DNA of 64,000 bases from Eubacteriales bacterium. Its GTDB lineage: Bacteria > Bacillota > Clostridia > Lachnospirales > Lachnospiraceae. Location: assembly GCA_030536995.1 (NCBI GenBank), contig JAUNOY010000008.1, positions 53,850 through 117,849 on the forward strand, read 5' to 3'. The notes under the pieces were generated by a model that saw only the letters and a list, made by a program, of their open reading frames with translations, made no database searches and was not told the origin of the DNA. Below, piece by piece: positions 62,012 through 64,000 of the stretch (positions are counted from its first letter, which is position 1; the number at the start of each line of letters is the position of its first letter). The translations under genes and the position numbers were made by a program.

Positions 62012-62040
62012 TTGCGACACAAAAAAAATTGCGTTATAAT
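62012..62040 (+). promoter_or_regulatory. Promoter of the metallophosphoesterase gene
   Basis: TTGCGA at 62012-62017, 17-base spacer, TATAAT at 62035-62040; about 60 bases before the ATG. Confidence 0.65.
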
Positions 62041-62106
62041 CGTTGTAAATAATTTTTAAACCAAACCAAATTATACACATTTTCCCAAATGATTGGAGTG
62101 ATTGTT

Positions 62107-63294
62107 ATGACAGCACTGCTTTTATCCCCTCTTTATATCCTTGTCAATTTTTATGTTGTACGCTGGATGATCCGTTGGATGAGTACCTGTAACTATCTGT
62201 TTCAAAGTTTTGCCTTCCGCACTTCCTTTATTGCCATATATATCATTTTTGCAACAGCGCTCCTTACAGGCTTCCTTATCAAGAAACCTGATTGGTTGCA
62301 CAGATTGCTGAAACATATGGGCAATTATTTCCTGGGAACCTTCCTCTATATTCTATTGACTGTTTTTTTAGTTGATCTGGGACGAGTTCTTCTGAAATAT
62401 GTTTTTCATGTCTCCTGGATCGGATATCGAATCAGTTTTATTATTACAGGACTCGTCTGCACTCTGGTTATTACATTTTTAAGCATTTACGGAGTTCTTC
62501 ATTCCTGGGATCTCCGCACAACCCACTATGATATCAGTATTGAGAAAGAAATTGAAGGCATGAGTTCTTTAAAGCTTGTCCTTGTTGCAGATACACATTT
62601 TGGCTATAATGCCGGACCTGTCCATGCCCGAAAACTTGTAAAAAAGATTAATGAACAATATCCTGATCTTGTTTGTTTTGCAGGTGATATTTTTGACAAT
62701 GAGTATGATTCCCTTTATCACCCAAAAGAAGTGTCTGATGCTCTGAAATCTATTCAATCTAAATATGGTGTTTATGCATGCTGGGGGAATCATGATTTAA
62801 ACGAACCTGTACTTGCCGGTTTCACTTTTAAGAATCACCCTGAAAAGCTTACAGACAGCCGAATGTATGATTTTCTTCGAGAATCCCATATTCGACTTCT
62901 TAATGATGAAACTATATTAATTGATAATAAATTCTATCTTGTCGGAAGAAAAGATCTTTCCAGAACGGAAAAACTAAAAGATACTCGTCTTACTCCAGAG
63001 ACGATCACAGAAAATTTGGATAAGAAAAAACCAATCCTTGTTATGGATCACCAGCCCAAAGATTTGGAAAATCTTGCTAGAGCAGGTGTTGACCTGGATT
63101 TATGCGGTCACACCCATGACGGTCAGATGTTTCCCGGCAATTTTATTCTTCATCTTTTGTGGAAAAATTCATGTGGTTATAAAAGAATTTACCGTATGCA
63201 TAATATTGTCACTTCGGGAGCCGGCATCTGGGGACCAAATATGCGCATAGGAACAAACAGTGAAATTTGTTCCGTTACTGTCCATTTTGATTAA
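62107..63294 (+). CDS. Membrane-anchored metallophosphoesterase
   Basis: 395 residues. Four N-terminal spans (about residues 1-145) and a C-terminal calcineurin-like phosphoesterase domain: LVADTHFGY, CFAGDIFDNE, WGNHDLNE and CGHTHDGQMFPGNF supply the two-metal ligands. This is the YkuE/YaeI-like type, often UDP- or lipid-phosphate hydrolases. Start set at ATG 62107 (GGAGTG upstream) rather than 62089. The active domain should face the cytoplasm or outside depending on span count; not determined. Confidence 0.9.
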   Translation: MTALLLSPLYILVNFYVVRWMIRWMSTCNYLFQSFAFRTSFIAIYIIFATALLTGFLIKKPDWLHRLLKHMGNYFLGTFLYILLTVFLVDLGRVLLKYVFHVSWIGYRISFIITGLVCTLVITFLSIYGVLHSWDLRTTHYDISIEKEIEGMSSLKLVLVADTHFGYNAGPVHARKLVKKINEQYPDLVCFAGDIFDNEYDSLYHPKEVSDALKSIQSKYGVYACWGNHDLNEPVLAGFTFKNHPEKLTDSRMYDFLRESHIRLLNDETILIDNKFYLVGRKDLSRTEKLKDTRLTPETITENLDKKKPILVMDHQPKDLENLARAGVDLDLCGHTHDGQMFPGNFILHLLWKNSCGYKRIYRMHNIVTSGAGIWGPNMRIGTNSEICSVTVHFD

Positions 63295-63305
63295 GCTACA
63301 CCTAT

Positions 63306-63337
63306 AACCAGACAGCCTTTTGAAAGGCTGTCTGGTT
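63306..63337 (+). terminator. Perfect 15-bp bidirectional terminator
   Basis: AACCAGACAGCCTTT (63306-63320) / AAAGGCTGTCTGGTT (63323-63337). It ends the metallophosphoesterase gene and touches the stop of the convergent small gene. Confidence 0.88.
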
Positions 63338-63660
63338 TATCCGCTATTGTTGTATATCACTCTGTCTACAAGATAAACAGGCGAAATTCTGTGAATCCCT
63401 AAAAAACATGTTTTCATTATGCCATTTAGAATATAAGGTATACTTGCTGCTTCATAAACAACCATTGTATCTTTCATTACGCAGGCATCTTTTCTTTCAT
63501 TTAAACCATTTCTCTCTGTAACGACGGTATGAATTCCATATCCCGCAGATTTCACTCTGACTTTCGCCTGGCTCTCCTTTTCTTTTCCAGTTAAAAGATT
63601 CATAAAAAAACACAGAACTGCGGTAAATATAAGTTTCATATAATCCTTTAATTTTCTCAT
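63337..63660 (-). CDS. Small hypothetical membrane or secreted protein
   Basis: 107 residues, function unknown. A short basic start and one hydrophobic stretch (LIFTAVLCFFMNLLTG) look like a signal or anchor. The rest is polar with VVTERNGLNERKDAC and SIPYILNGIMKTCFLG. Start ATG 63660 has CGGAGG upstream; the longer frame to 63714 is not needed. I do not recognise a family. Confidence 0.55.
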   Translation of the reverse strand: MRKLKDYMKLIFTAVLCFFMNLLTGKEKESQAKVRVKSAGYGIHTVVTERNGLNERKDACVMKDTMVVYEAASIPYILNGIMKTCFLGIHRISPVYLVDRVIYNNSG

Positions 63661-63792
63661 AAAAAACCTCCGTTTCTGCACTTTTAAGCCTGTCCAGCAA
63701 CTGGAACTGCGCACTTTCCATTGCTAATCAGGGTTATTATATCTTATGCAAAAATCGGAGTTATAGAACTAAATATTTTCTGATTGTTTCAT

Positions 63793-63823
63793 AAAAAAAA
63801 ACAGCAGATATATTTATCTGCTG
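63793..63823 (-). terminator. Terminator of the tRNA pair
   Basis: CAGCAGATA / TATCTGCTG, 4-base loop, followed on the minus strand by nine T, eight bases after the tRNA-Lys 3' end. Confidence 0.88.
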
Positions 63824-63831
63824 ACATTTAG

Positions 63832-63904
63832 TGAAGCATCGGGGATTCGAACCCCGGACAACTTGATTAAAAGTCAAGTGCTCTACCGACTGAGCTAATG
63901 CTCC
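63832..63904 (-). tRNA. tRNA-Lys (anticodon UUU)
   Basis: 73 bases. Acceptor GGAGCAT / ATGCTTC (one G-U), D arm GCTCAGTCGGTAGAGC, anticodon stem CTTGA / TCAAG with loop CTTTTAA (anticodon TTT), T arm CGGGG TTCGAAT CCCCG, discriminator A. CCA not encoded. Confidence 0.95.
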
Positions 63905-63947
63905 ATATTTAATTTTGCTTCTGATTTTCAGTTTTTCTCAGAAGTAA

Positions 63948-64000
63948 TGCCCAGAGCCGGAATCGAACCAGCGACACGAGGATTTTCAGTCCTCTGCTCT
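63948..64000 (-). tRNA. tRNA-Phe (anticodon GAA), 5' part outside the window
   Basis: The 3' 53 bases are present: AGAGC end of the D arm, anticodon stem GAGGA / TCCTC with loop CTGAAAA (anticodon GAA), T arm GCTGG TTCGATT CCGGC, acceptor strand TCTGGGC and discriminator A. It is upstream of tRNA-Lys by 43 bases and probably co-transcribed. Confidence 0.92.

Noticed and set aside
1-64000. Prophage, insertion sequence, CRISPR array or restriction system
   Set aside because: No transposase, integrase, phage structural gene, spaced direct repeats or defence enzymes were recognised.

Overview
The window looks like a chromosomal segment of a spore-forming gut Clostridia, most likely a Lachnospiraceae member. 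Sporulation genes (spoVT, spoIID, spoIIQ), AT-rich intergenic DNA with near-consensus sigma-A promoters, GGAGG-type ribosome binding sites, clostridial gene order (dnaE-pfkA-trkH-trkA) and the mix of two GH94 phosphorylases, GH3, sucrose PTS and sialic-acid genes point that way. This is inferred from gene content; genus is not claimed. I see no phage, insertion sequence, CRISPR array or rRNA.

Layout. 1-8.7 kb (minus strand): K+ uptake trkA/trkH, pfkA, dnaE, a CvfB-like S1 protein, a Gfo/Idh/MocA oxidoreductase and an acyl-ACP thioesterase. 8.8-12.8 kb: a possible 50-residue membrane peptide and a transglutaminase-fold protein behind a perfect consensus promoter, then a MalY/PatB lyase and a SpoU methyltransferase. 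12.9-18.4 kb: an operon marR - FUSC exporter - DUF5107/TPR - M32 carboxypeptidase - small protein, with a palindromic operator just after the -10. 18.4-21 kb: AllA-like cupin protein, secreted Fn3-CAP protein, and a NUDIX gene broken by one TGA.

21-33 kb is a beta-glucoside/beta-glucan oligosaccharide locus: permuted-domain GH3 enzyme, CUT1 ABC importer, divergent AraC regulator and two GH94 phosphorylases. A 27-bp motif occurs both in the araC/binding-protein intergenic region and upstream of the first GH94 gene (24 of 27 positions equal), which ties the two transcription units to one regulator. 33-44 kb holds two back-to-back peptide-sensing/detoxification modules: FtsX-type ABC transporter with kinase and regulator plus an internally deleted SdpI-like immunity gene, then a lantibiotic-immunity-type ABC transporter (one ATPase, two permeases) with its own two-component system.

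44-50.2 kb: DUF2500 and DUF6054 proteins, tRNA-Gln(CUG), nicotinate phosphoribosyltransferase, a cytoplasmic VanY-type peptidase, and sialic-acid genes nanA and nanE separated by an RpiR regulator; both nan promoters carry almost the same 15-bp inverted repeat over the -35. 50-55.4 kb: spoVT, a PAQR/hemolysin III protein, secreted transglutaminase with wall-binding repeats, larE, GIY-YIG protein, triple-SH3 secreted protein. 55.5-60.1 kb: sucrose operon (PTS IIBCA, GH32 hydrolase) and LacI regulator, with a cre/LacI-type operator downstream of the start point. 60.2-64 kb: spoIID-spoIIQ, membrane metallophosphoesterase, a small hypothetical protein, and tRNA-Lys and tRNA-Phe (partial).

The observations I find most worth following are the two shared-operator pairs, a third shared promoter box that sits before two unlinked and both broken genes (NUDIX and SdpI), and the intercistronic hairpins of the beta-glucan operon. 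I did not find a clearly new multi-gene system.
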